Assembly (NCBI GenBank): GCA_964057225.1
Contig: OZ059896.1
Span: forward strand, 5,146,001 to 5,210,000
From: Auanema rhodensis
Taxonomy: Eukaryota; Nematoda; Chromadorea; Rhabditida; Rhabditidae
Length of the DNA stretch: 64,000 nucleotides
Reading direction: 5' to 3'
Each line of letters opens with the position of its first letter. Position 1 is the first letter of the stretch. The position numbers were made by a program, and so were the translations under genes. Below the pieces are notes generated by a model that was given only the letters and a program-made list of their open reading frames with translations, had not been told where the DNA came from and searched no databases. Below, piece after piece: positions 1 to 13,672 of the stretch.

Positions 1-12
1 ATCTCTTTATCT

Positions 13-52
13 TTCACGTGAAGCGAGTTACATACCAAGTGCACATCACGTG
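13..52. promoter_or_regulatory. Paired CACGTG (E-box/G-box-like) palindromes, first monomer as type example
   Basis: In the first monomer, positions 13-22 form the perfect 10-bp palindrome TTCACGTGAA and positions 47-52 form a second CACGTG, 32 bp further on. GTGCAC, another palindrome, lies at 40-45 and a half-related CACGTA at 80-85. The pair recurs in nearly every monomer. Common exceptions change the first to CAAGTG (for example near 895 and 1951). Rarer ones alter the second (near 3390, 39120 and 53731). CACGTG is the known core site of many bHLH and some bZIP factors. Whether any protein binds here is not shown by sequence. Confidence 0.45.
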
Positions 53-96
53 TACATTTAATTAGCATAAATTAAAGTTCACGTAAATTTCAAAGT

Positions 97-109
97 CATG
101 GTTACCATG
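97..109. other. 13-bp inverted repeat CATGGT-T-ACCATG, first monomer as type example
   Basis: The two 6-bp arms are exact reverse complements around one central base. The motif occurs at positions 97-109 of most monomers. A minority subtype of the left part of the array has GTTAGC in place of GTTACC (near 455, 1161, 1337, 1513, 5911), which breaks one pair of the palindrome. It could be a dimeric protein site or a chance feature fixed with the satellite. Confidence 0.5.
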
Positions 110-3100
110 AACCAATATCAATAAAAATTTGTTTTTAGACTAATATGGACATGGGGAATCTAATTTTGAAAACCGCATCTCTTTATCTTTCACGTGAAGC
201 GAGTTACATACCAAGTGCACATCACGTGTACATTTAATTAGCATAAATTAAAGTTCACGTAAATTTCAAAGTCATGGTTACCATGCACCAATATCAATAA
301 AAATTTGTTTTTAGACTAATATGGACATGGGGAATCTAATTTTGAAAATCGCATCTCTTTATCTTTCACGTGAAGCGAGTTACATACCAAGTGCACATCA
401 CGTGTACATTTAATTAGCATAAATTAAAGTTCACGTAAATTTCAAAGTCATGGTTAGCATGAACCAATATCAATAAAAATTTGTTTTTAGACTAATATGG
501 ACATGGGGAATCTAATTTTGAAAACCGCATCTCTTTATCTTTCACGTGAAGCGAGTTACATACCAAGTGCACATCACGTGTACATTTAATTAGCATAAAT
601 TAAAGTTCACGTAAATTTCAAAGTCATGGTTACCATGAACCAATATCAATAAAAATTTGTTTTTAGACTAATATGGACATGGGGAATCTAATTTTGAAAA
701 CCGCATCTCTTTATCTTTCACGTGAAGCGAGTTACATACCAAGTGCACATCACGTGTACATTTAATTAGCATAAATTAAAGTTCACGTAAATTTCAAAGT
801 CATGGTTACCATGCACCAATATCAATAAAAATTTGTTTTTAGACTAATTTGGACATGGGGAATCTAATTTTGAAAACCGCATCTCTTTATCTTTCAAGTG
901 AAGCGAGTTACATACCAAGTGCACATCACGTGTACATTTAATTAGCATAAATTAAAGTTCACGTAAATTTCAAAGTCATGGTTACCATGCACCAATATTA
1001 ATAAAAATTTGTTTTTAGACTAATATGGACATGAGGAATCTAATTTTGAAAATCGCATCTCTTTATCTTTCACGTGAAGCGAGTTACATACCAAGTGCAC
1101 ATCACGTGTACATTTAATTAGCATAAATTAAAGTTCACGTAAATTTCAAAGTCATGGTTAGCATGAACCAATATCAATAAAAATTTGTTTTTAGACTAAT
1201 ATGGACATGGGGAATCTAATTTTGAAAACCGCATCTCTTTATCTTTCACGTGAAGCGAGTTACATACCAAGTGCACATCACGTGTACATTTAATTAGCAT
1301 AAATTAAAGTTCACGTAAATTTCAAAGTCATGGTTAGCATGAACCAATATCAATAAAAATTTGTTTTTAGACTAATATGGACATGAGGAATCTAATTTTG
1401 AAAATCGCATCTCTTTATCTTTCACGTGAAGCGAGTTACATACCAAGTGCACATCACGTGTACATTTAATTAGCATAAATTAAAGTTCACGTAAATTTCA
1501 AAGTCATGGTTAGCATGAACCAATATCAATAAAAATTTGTTTTTAGACTAATATGGACATGGGGAATCTAATTTTGAAAACCGCATCTCTTTATCTTTCA
1601 CGTGAAGCGAGTTACATACCAAGTGCACATCACGTGTACATTTAATTAGCATAAATTAAAGTTCACGTAAATTTCAAAGTCATGGTTACCATGAACCAAT
1701 ATCAATAAAAATTTGTTTTTAGACTAATATGGACATGGGGAATCTAATTTTGAAAACCGCATCTCTTTATCTTTCACGTGAAGCGAGTTACATACCAAGT
1801 GCACATCACGTGTACATTTAATTAGCATAAATTAAAGTTCACGTAAATTTCAAAGTCATGGTTACCATGCACCAATATCAATAAAAATTTGTTTTTAGAC
1901 TAATTTGGACATGGGGAATCTAATTTTGAAAACCGCATCTCTTTATCTTTCAAGTGAAGCGAGTTACATACCAAGTGCACATCACGTGTACATTTAATTA
2001 GCATAAATTAAAGTTCACGTAAATTTCAAAGTCATGGTTACCATGCACCAATATTAATAAAAATTTGTTTTTAGACTAATATGGACATGAGGAATCTAAT
2101 TTTGAAAACCGCATCTTTTTATCTTCCACGTGAAGCGAGTTACATACCAAGTGCACATCACGTGTACATTTAATTAGCATAAATTAAAGTTCACGTAAAT
2201 TTCAAAGTCATGGTTACCGTGAACCAATATCAATAAAAATTTGTTTTTAGACTAATTTGAACATGGGGAATCTAATTTTGAAAACCGCATCTCTTTATCT
2301 TTCAAGTGAAGCGAGTTACATACCAAGTGCACATCACGTGTACATTTAATTAGCATAAATTAAAGTTCACGTAAATTTCAAAGTCATGGTTACCATGAAC
2401 CAATATCAATAAAAATTTGTTTTTAGACTAATATGGACATGGGGAATCTAATTTTGAAAACCGCATCTCTTTATCTTCCACGTGAAGCGAGTTACATACC
2501 AAGTGCACATCACGTGTACATTTAATTAGCATAAATTAAAGTTCACGTAAATTTCAAAGTCATGGTTACCATGCACCAATATTAATAAAAATTTGTTTTT
2601 AGACTAATAAGGACATGGGGAATCTAATTTTGAAAATCGCATCTCTTTATCTTTCACGTGAAGCGAGTTACATACCAAGTGCATATCACGTGTACATTTA
2701 ATTAGCATAAATTAAAGTTCACGTAAATTTCAAAGTCATGGTTACCATGAACCAATATCAATAAAAATTTGTTTTTAGACTAATATGGACATGGGGAATC
2801 TAATTTTGAAAACCGCATCTCTTTATCTTTCACGTGAAGCGAGTTACATACCAAGTGCACATCACGTGTACACTTAATTAGCATAAATTAAAGTTCACGT
2901 AAATTTCAAAGTCATGGTTACCATGCACCAATATCAATAAAAATTTGTTTTTAGACTAATATGGACATGGGGAATCTAATTTTGAAAACCGCATCTCTTT
3001 ATCTTTCAAGTGAAGCGAGTTACATACCAAGTGCACATCACGTGTACATTTAATTAGCATAAATTAAAGTTCACGTAAATTTCAAAGTCATGGTTACCAT

Positions 3101-6100
3101 GCACCAATATCAATAAAAATTTGTTTTTAGACTAATATGGACATGGGGAATCTAATTTTGAAAACCGCATCTCTTTATCTTTCACGTGAAGCGAGTTACA
3201 TACCAAGTGCACATCACGTGTACATTTAATTAGCATAAATTAAAGTTCACGTAAATTTCAAAGTCATGGTTACCATGCACCAATATCAATAAAAATTTGT
3301 TTTTAGACTAATATGAACATGGGGAATCTAATTTTGAAAACCGCATCTCTTTATCTTTCACGTGAAGCGAGTTACATACCAAGTGCACATAACGTGTACA
3401 TTTAATTAGCATAAATTAAAGTTCACGTAAATTTCAAAGTCATGGTTACCATGCACCAATATCAATAAAAATTTGTTTTTAGACTAATATGGACATGGAG
3501 AATCTAATTTTGAAAATCGCATCTCTTTATCTTTCACGTGAAGCGAGTTACATACCAAGTGCACATCACGTGTACATTTAATTAGCATAAATTAAAGTTC
3601 ACGTAAATTTCAAAGTCATGGTTACCATGAACCAATATCAATAAAAATTTGTTTTTAGACTAATATGGACATGGGGAATCTAATTTTGAAAACCGCATCT
3701 CTTTATCTTTCACGTGAAGCGAGTTACATACCAAGTGCACATCACGTGTACATTTAATTAGCATAATATAAAGTTCACGTAAATTTCAAAGTCATGGTTA
3801 CCATGCACCAATATTAATAAAAATTTGTTTTTAGACTAATATGGACATGGGGAATCTAATTTTGAAAACCGCATCTCTTTATCTTTCACGTGAAGCGAGT
3901 TACATACCAAGTGCACATCACGTGTACATTTAATTAGCATAAATTAAAGTTCACGTAAATTTCAAAGTCATGGTTACCATGCACCAATATCAATAAAAAT
4001 TTGTTTTTAGACTAATATGGACATGGAGAATCTAATTTTGAAAACCGCATCTCTTTATCTTTCACGTGAAGCGAGTTACATACCAAGTGCACATCACGTG
4101 TACATTTAATTAGCATAAATTAAAGTTCACGTAAATTTCAAAGTCATGGTTACCATGCACCAATATCAATAAAAATTTGTTTTTAGACTAATATGAACAT
4201 GGGGAATCTAATTTTGAAAACCGCATCTCTTTATCTTTCACGTGAAGCGAGTTACATACCAAGTGCACATAACGTGTACATTTAATTAGCATAAATTAAA
4301 GTTCACGTAAATTTCAAAGTCATGGTTACCATGCACCAATATCAATAAAAATTTGTTTTTAGACTAATATGGACATGGAGAATCTAATTTTGAAAACCGC
4401 ATCTCTTTATCTTTCACGTGAAGCGAGTTACATACCAAGTGCACATCACGTGTACATTTAATTAGCATAAATTAAAGTTCACGTAAATTTCAAAGTCATG
4501 GTTACCAGGCACCAATATTAATAAAAATTTGTTTTTAAACTAATATGGACATGGGGAATCTAATTTTGAAAACCGCATCTCTTTATCTTTCACGTGAAGC
4601 GAGTTACATACCAAGTGCACATCACGTGTACATTTAATTAGCATAAATTAAAGTTCACGTAAATTTCAAAGTCATGGTTACCATGAACCAATATCAATAA
4701 AAATTTGTTTTTAGACTAATATGGACATGGGGAATCTAATTTTGAAAATCGCATCTCTTTATCTTTCACGTGAAGCGAGTTACATACCAAGTGCACATCA
4801 CGTGTACATTTAATTAGCATAAATTAAAGTTCACGTAAATTTCAAAGTCATGGTTACCATGAACCAATATCAATAAAAATTTGTTTTTAGACTAATATGG
4901 ACATGGGGAATCTAATTTTGAAAACCGCATCTCTTTATCTTTCACGTGAAGCGAGTTACATACCAAGTGCACATCACGTGTACATTTAATTAGCATAAAT
5001 TAAAGTTCACGTAAATTTCAAAGTCATGGTTACCATGCACCAATATCAATAAAAATTTGTTTTTAGACTAATATGGACATGGAGAATCTAATTTTGAAAA
5101 CCGCATCTCTTTATCTTTCACGTGAAGCGAGTTACATACCAAGTGCACATCACGTGTACATTTAATTAGCATAAATTAAAGTTCACGTAAATTTCAAAGT
5201 CATGGTTACCATGCACCAATATCAATAAAAATTTGTTTTTAGACTAATATGGACATGGGGAATCTAATTTTGAAAACCGCATCTCTTTATCTTTCAAGTG
5301 AAGCGAGTTACATACCAAGTGCACATCACGTGTACATTTAATTAGCATAAATTAAAGTTCACGTAAATTTCAAAGTCATGGTTACCATGCACCAATATCA
5401 ATAAAAATTTGTTTTTAGACTAATATGGACATGGGGAATCTAATTTTGAAAATCGCATCTCTTTATCTTTCACGTGAAGCGAGTTACATACCAAGTGCAC
5501 ATCACGTGTACATTTAATTAGCATAAATTAAAGTTCACGTAAATTTCAAAGTCATGGTTACCATGAACCAATAACAATAAAAATTTGTTTTTAGACTAAT
5601 ATGGACATGGGGAATCTAATTTTGAAAACCGCATCTCTTTATCTTTCACGTGAAGCGAGTTACATACCAAGTGCACATCACGTGTACATTTAATTAGCAT
5701 AAATTAAAGTTCACGTAAATTTCAAAGTCATGGTTACCATGCACCAATATCAATAAAAATTTGTTTTTAGACTAATATGGACATGGGGAATCTAATTTTG
5801 AAAATCGCATCTCTTTATCTTTCACGTGAAGCGAGTTACATACCAAGTGCACATCACGTGTACATTTAATTAGCATAAATTAAAGTTCACGTAAATTTCA
5901 AAGTCATGGTTAGCATGAACCAATATCAATAAAAATTTGTTTTTAGACTAATATGGACATGGGGAATCTAATTTTGAAAACCGCATCTCTTTATCTTTCA
6001 CGTGAAGCGAGTTACATACCAAGTGCACATCACGTGTACATTTAATTAGCATAAATTAAAGTTCACGTAAATTTCAAAGTCATGGTTACCATGAACCAAT

Positions 6101-7020
6101 ATCAATAAAAATTTGTTTTTAGACTAATATGGACATGGGGAATCTAATTTTGAAAACCGCATCTCTTTATCTTTCACGTGAAGCGAGTTACATACCAAGT
6201 GCACATCACGTGTACATTTAATTAGCAAAAATTAAAGTTCACGTAAATTTCAAAGTCATGGTTACCATGCACCAATATCAATAAAAATTTGTTTTTAGAC
6301 TAATTTGGACATGGGGAATCTAATTTTGAAAACCGCATCTCTTTATCTTTCAAGTGAAGCGAGTTACATACCAAGTGCACATCACGTGTACATTTAATTA
6401 GCATAAATTAAAGTTCACGTAAATTTCAAAGTCATGGTTACCATGCACCAATATTAATAAAAATTTGTTTTTAGACTAATATGGACATGAGGAATCTAAT
6501 TTTGAAAACCGCATCTCTTTATCTTCCACGTGAAGCGAGTTACATACCAAGTGCACATCACGTGTACATTTAATTAGCATAAATTAAAGTTCACGTAAAT
6601 TTCAAAGTCATGGTTACCATGAACCAATATCAATAAAAATTTGTTTTTAGACTAATATGGACATGGGGAATCTAATTTTGAAAACCGCATCTCTTTATCT
6701 TTCACGTGAAGCGAGTTACATACCAAGTGCACATCACGTGTACATTTAATTAGCATAAATTAAAGTTCACGTAAATTTCAAAGTCATGGTTACCATGCAC
6801 CAATATCAATAAAAATTTGTTTTTAGACTAATTTGAACATGGGGAATCTAATTTTGAAAACCGCATCTCTTTATCTTTCAAGTGAAGCGAGTTACATACC
6901 AAGTGCACATCACGTGTACATTTAATTAGCATAAATTAAAGTTCACGTAAATTTCAAAGTCATGGTTACCATGCACCAATATTAATAAAAATTTGTTTTT
7001 AGACTAATAAGGACATGGGG

Positions 7021-9640
7021 AATCTAATTTTGAAAATCGCATCTCTTTATCTTTCACGTGAAGCGAGTTACATACCAAGTGCATATCACGTGTACATTTA
7101 ATTAGCATAAATTAAAGTTCACGTAAATTTCAAAGTCATGGTTACCATGAACCAATATCAATAAAAATTTGTTTTTAGACTAATATGGACATGGGGAATC
7201 TAATTTTGAAAACCGCATCTCTTTATCTTTCACGTGAAGCGAGTTACATACCAAGTGCACATCACGTGTACATTTAATTAGCATAAATTAAAGTTCACGT
7301 AAATTTCAAAGTCATGGTTACCATGCACCAATATCAATAAAAATTTGTTTTTAGACTAATATGGACATGGGGAATCTAATTTTGAAAATCGCATCTCTTT
7401 ATCTTTCACGTGAAGCGAGTTACATACCAAGTGCACATCACGTGTACATTTAATTAGCATAAATTAAAGTTCACGTAAATTTCAAAGTCATGGTTACCAT
7501 GAACCAATATCAATAAAAATTTGTTTTTAGACTAATATGGACATGGCGAATCTAATTTTGAAAACCGCATCTCTTTATCTTTCACGTGAAGCGAGTTACA
7601 TACCAAGTGCACATCACGTGTACATTTAATTAGCATAAATTGAAGTTCACGTAAATTTCAAAGTCATGGTTACCATGCACCAATATCATTAAAAATTTGT
7701 TTTTAGACTAATATGGACATGGGGAATCTAATTTTGAAAATCGCATCTCTTTATCTTTCACGTGAAGCGAGTTACATACCAAGTGCACATCACGTGTACA
7801 TTTAATTAGCATAAATTAAAGTTCACGTAAATTTCAAAGTCATGGTTACCATGAACCAATATCAATAAAAATTTGTTTTTAGACTAATATGGACATGGGG
7901 AATCTAATTTTGAAAACCGCATCTCTTTATCTTTCACGTGAAGCGAGTTACATACCAAGTGCACATCACGTGTACATTTAATTAGCATAAATTAAAGTTC
8001 ACGTAAATTTCAAAGTCATGGTTACCATGCACCAATATCAATAAAAATTTGTTTTTAGACTAATATGGACATGGGGAATCTAATTTTGAAAATCGCATCT
8101 CTTTATCTTTCACGTGAAGCGAGTTACATACCAAGTGCACATCACGTGTACATTTAATTAGCATAAATTAAAGTTCACGTAAATTTCAAAGTCATGGTTA
8201 CCATGCACCAATATCAATAAAAATTTGTTTTTAGACTAATATGGACATGGGGAATCTAATTGTGAAAACCGCATCTCTTTATCTTTCAAGTGAAGCGAGT
8301 TACATACCAAGTGCACATCACGTGTACATTTAATTAGCATAAATTAAAGTTCACGTAAATTTCAAAGTCATGGTTACCATGCACCAATATCAATAAAAAT
8401 TTGTTTTTAGACTAATATGGACATGGGGAATCTAATTTTGAAAACCGCACCTCTTTATCTTTCACGTGAAGCGAGTTACATACCAAGTGCACATCACGTG
8501 TACATTTAATTAGCATAAATTAAAGTTCACGTAAATTTCAAAGTCATGGTTACCATGCACCAATATCAATAAAAATTTGTTTTTAGACTAATTTGGACAT
8601 GGGGAATCTAATTTTGAAAACCGCATCTCTTTATCTTTCAAGTGAAGCGAGTTACATACCAAGTGCACATCACGTGTACATTTAATTAGCATAAATTAAA
8701 GTTCACGTAAATTTCAAAGTCATGGTTACCATGCACCAATATTAATAAAAATTTGTTTTTAGACTAATATGGACATGAGGAATCTAATTTTGAAAACCGC
8801 ATCTCTTTATCTTTCACGTGAAGCGAGTTACATACCAAGTGCACATCACGTGTACATTTAATTAGCATAAATTAAAGTTCACGTAAATTTCAAAGTCATG
8901 GTTACCATGAACCAATATCAATAAAAATTTGTTTTTAGACTAATATGGACATGGGGAATCTAATTTTGAAAACCGCATCTCTTTATCTTTCACGTGAAGC
9001 GAGTTACATACCAAGTGCACATCACGTGTACATTTAATTAGCATAAATTAAAGTTCACGTAAATTTCAAAGTCATGGTTACCATGCACCAATATCAATAA
9101 AAATTTGTTTTTAGACTAATTTGAACATGGGGAATCTAATTTTGAAAACCGCATCTCTTTATCTTTCAAGTGAAGCGAGTTACATACCAAGTGCACATCA
9201 CGTGTACATTTAATTAGCATAAATTAAAGTTCACGTAAATTTCAAAGTCATGGTTACCATGCACCAATATTAATAAAAATTTGTTTTTAGACTAATAAGG
9301 ACATGGGGTATCTAATTTTGAAAATCGCATCTCTTTATCTTTCACGTGAAGCGAGTTACATACCAAGTGCATATCACGTGTACATTTAATTAGCATAAAT
9401 TAAAGTTCACGTAAATTTCAAAGTCATGGTTACCATGAACCAATATCAATAAAAATTTGTTTTTAGACTAATATGGACATGGGGAATCTAATTTTGAAAA
9501 CCGCATCTCTTTATCTTTCACGTGAAGCGAGTTACATACCAAGTGCACATCACGTGTACATTTAATTAGCATAAATTAAAGTTCACGTAAATTTCAAAGT
9601 CATGGTTACCATGCACCAATATCAATAAAAATTTGTTTTT
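7021..9640. repeat. Higher-order repeat copy L1 (17-monomer offset)
   Basis: Private variants of this segment recur exactly 2992 bp (17 x 176) further right: T at 7084 and 10076, the ATGGCG change at 7547 and 10539, TTGAAG at 7642 and 10634, TCATTA at 7689 and 10681, TTGTGA at 8262 and 11254, GGGGTA at 9309 and 12301, and GCATAT at 9372 and 12364. Outside the stated span the correspondence fails (near 7010 against 10002, and near 9646 against 12638). This is a block duplication inside the satellite. Limits are accurate to about one monomer. Confidence 0.85.
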
Positions 9641-10012
9641 AGACTAATTTGAACATGGGGAATCTAATTTTGAAAACCGCATCTCTTTATCTTTCAAGTG
9701 AAGCGAGTTACATACCAAGTGCACATCACGTGTACATTTAATTAGCATAAATTAAAGTTCACGTAAATTTCAAAGTCATGGTTACCATGCACCAATATTA
9801 ATAAAAATTTGTTTTTAGACTAATAAGGACATGGGGTATCTAATTTTGAAAATCGCATCTCTTTATCTTTCACGTGAAGCGAGTTACATACCAAGTGCAT
9901 ATCACGTGTACATTTAATTAGCATAAATTAAAGTTCACGTAAATTTCAAAGTCATGGTTACCATGAACCAATATCAATTAAAATTTGTTTTTAGACTAAT
10001 ATGGACATGGGG

Positions 10013-12632
10013 AATCTAATTTTGAAAATCGCATCTCTTTATCTTTCACGTGAAGCGAGTTACATACCAAGTGCATATCACGTGTACATTTAATTAGCAT
10101 AAATTAAAGTTCACGTAAATTTCAAAGTCATGGTTACCATGAACCAATATCAATAAAAATTTGTTTTTAGACTAATATGGACATGGGGAATCTAATTTTG
10201 AAAACCGCATCTCTTTATCTTTCACGTGAAGCGAGTTACATACCAAGTGCACATCACGTGTACATTTAATTAGCATAAATTAAAGTTCACGTAAATTTCA
10301 AAGTCATGGTTACCATGCACCAATATCAATAAAAATTTGTTTTTAGACTAATATGGACATGGGGAATCTAATTTTGAAAATCGCATCTCTTTATCTTTCA
10401 CGTGAAGCGAGTTACATACCAAGTGCACATCACGTGTACATTTAATTAGCATAAATTAAAGTTCACGTAAATTTCAAAGTCATGGTTACCATGAACCAAT
10501 ATCAATAAAAATTTGTTTTTAGACTAATATGGACATGGCGAATCTAATTTTGAAAACCGCATCTCTTTATCTTTCACGTGAAGCGAGTTACATACCAAGT
10601 GCACATCACGTGTACATTTAATTAGCATAAATTGAAGTTCACGTAAATTTCAAAGTCATGGTTACCATGCACCAATATCATTAAAAATTTGTTTTTAGAC
10701 TAATATGGACATGGGGAATCTAATTTTGAAAATCGCATCTCTTTATCTTTCACGTGAAGCGAGTTACATACCAAGTGCACATCACGTGTACATTTAATTA
10801 GCATAAATTAAAGTTCACGTAAATTTCAAAGTCATGGTTACCATGAACCAATATCAATAAAAATTTGTTTTTAGACTAATATGGACATGGGGAATCTAAT
10901 TTTGAAAACCGCATCTCTTTATCTTTCACGTGAAGCGAGTTACATACCAAGTGCACATCACGTGTACATTTAATTAGCATAAATTAAAGTTCACGTAAAT
11001 TTCAAAGTCATGGTTACCATGCACCAATATCAATAAAAATTTGTTTTTAGACTAATATGGACATGGGGAATCTAATTTTGAAAATCGCATCTCTTTATCT
11101 TTCACGTGAAGCGAGTTACATACCAAGTGCACATCACGTGTACATTTAATTAGCATAAATTAAAGTTCACGTAAATTTCAAAGTCATGGTTACCATGCAC
11201 CAATATCAATAAAAATTTGTTTTTAGACTAATATGGACATGGGGAATCTAATTGTGAAAACCGCATCTCTTTATCTTTCAAGTGAAGCGAGTTACATACC
11301 AAGTGCACATCACGTGTACATTTAATTAGCATAAATTAAAGTTCACGTAAATTTCAAAGTCATGGTTACCATGCACCAATATCAATAAAAATTTGTTTTT
11401 AGACTAATATGGACATGGGGAATCTAATTTTGAAAACCGCATCTCTTTATCTTTCACGTGAAGCGAGTTACATACCAAGTGCACATCACGTGTACATTTA
11501 ATTAGCATAAATTAAAGTTCACGTAAATTTCAAAGTCATGGTTACCATGCACCAATATCAATAAAAATTTGTTTTTAGACTAATTTGGACATGGGGAATC
11601 TAATTTTGAAAACCGCATCTCTTTATCTTTCAAGTGAAGCGAGTTACATACCAAGTGCACATCACGTGTACATTTAATTAGCATAAATTAAAGTTCACGT
11701 AAATTTCAAAGTCATGGTTACCATGCACCAATATTAATAAAAATTTGTTTTTAGACTAATATGGACATGAGGAATCTAATTTTGAAAACCGCATCTCTTT
11801 ATCTTTCACGTGAAGCGAGTTACATACCAAGTGCACATCACGTGTACATTTAATTAGCATAAATTAAAGTTCACGTAAATTTCAAAGTCATGGTTACCAT
11901 GAACCAATATCAATAAAAATTTGTTTTTAGACTAATATGGACATGGGGAATCTAATTTTGAAAACCGCATCTCTTTATCTTTCACGTGAAGCGAGTTACA
12001 TACCAAGTGCACATCACGTGTACATTTAATTAGCATAAATTAAAGTTCACGTAAATTTCAAAGTCATGGTTACCATGCACCAATATCAATAAAAATTTGT
12101 TTTTAGACTAATTTGAACATGGGGAATCTAATTTTGAAAACCGCATCTCTTTATCTTTCAAGTGAAGCGAGTTACATACCAAGTGCACATCACGTGTACA
12201 TTTAATTAGCATAAATTAAAGTTCACGTAAATTTCAAAGTCATGGTTACCATGCACCAATATTAATAAAAATTTGTTTTTAGACTAATAAGGACATGGGG
12301 TATCTAATTTTGAAAATCGCATCTCTTTATCTTTCACGTGAAGCGAGTTACATACCAAGTGCATATCACGTGTACATTTAATTAGCATAAATTAAAGTTC
12401 ACGTAAATTTCAAAGTCATGGTTACCATGAACCAATATCAATAAAAATTTGTTTTTAGACTAATATGGACATGGGGAATCTAATTTTGAAAACCGCATCT
12501 CTTTATCTTTCACGTGAAGCGAGTTACATACCAAGTGCACATCACGTGTACATTTAATTAGCATAAATTAAAGTTCACGTAAAATTCAAAGTCATGGTTA
12601 CCATGCACCAATATCAATAAAAATTTGTTTTT
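10013..12632. repeat. Higher-order repeat copy L2 (17-monomer offset)
   Basis: This is the partner of the segment at about 7021-9640, displaced by 2992 bp. It carries the same set of rare substitutions (10076, 10539, 10634, 10681, 11254, 12301, 12364). The two copies are separated by a few extra monomers that include a further local 528-bp duplication (the GGGGTA variant at 9309 and again at 9837). A private change near 9977 lies in that separator. Limits are approximate. Confidence 0.85.
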
Positions 12633-13672
12633 AGACTAATATGGACATGGGGAATCTAATTTTGAAAATCGCATCTCTTTATCTTTCACGTGAAGCGAGT
12701 TGCATACCAAGTGCACATCACGTGTACATTTAATTAGCATAAATTAAAGTTCACGTAAATTTCAAAGTCATGGTTACCATGAACCAATATCAATAAAAAT
12801 TTGTTTTTAGACTAATATGGACATGGCGAATCTAATTTTGAAAACCGCATCTCTTTATCTTTCACGTGAAGCGAGTTACATACCAAGTGCACATCACGTG
12901 TACATTTACTTAGCATAAATTAAAGTTCACGTAAATTTCAAAGTCATGGTTACCATGAACCAATATCAATAAAAATTTGTTTTTAGACTAATATGGACAT
13001 GGGGAATCTAATTTTGAAAACCGCATCTCTTTATCTTTCACGTGAAGCGAGTTACATACCAAGTGCACATCACGTGTACATTTAATTAGCATAAATTAAA
13101 GTTCACGTAAATTTCAAAGTCATGGTTACCATGCACCAATATCAATAAAAATTTGTTTTTAGACTAATATGGACATGGGGAATCTAATTTTGAAAACCGC
13201 ATCTCTTTATCTTTCAAGTGAAGCGAGTTACATACCAAGTGCACATCACGTGTACATTTAATTAGCATAAATTAAAGTTCACGTAAATTTCAAAGTCATG
13301 GTTACCATGCACCAATATCAATAAAAATTTGTTTTTAGACTAATATGGACATGGGGAATCTAATTTTGAAAATCGCATCTCTTTATCTTTCACGTGAAGC
13401 GAGTTACATACCAAGTGCACATCACGTGTACATTTAATTAGCATAAATTAAAGTTCACGTAAATTTCAAAGTCATGGTTACCATGCACCAATATCAATAA
13501 AAATTTGTTTTTAGACTAATTTGAACATGGGGAATCTAATTTTGAAAACCGCATCTCTTTATCTTCCAAGTGAAGCGAGTTACATACCAAGTGCACTTCA
13601 CGTTTACATTTAATTAGCATAAATTAAAGTTCACGTAAATTTCAAAGTCATGGTTACCATGAACCAATATCA

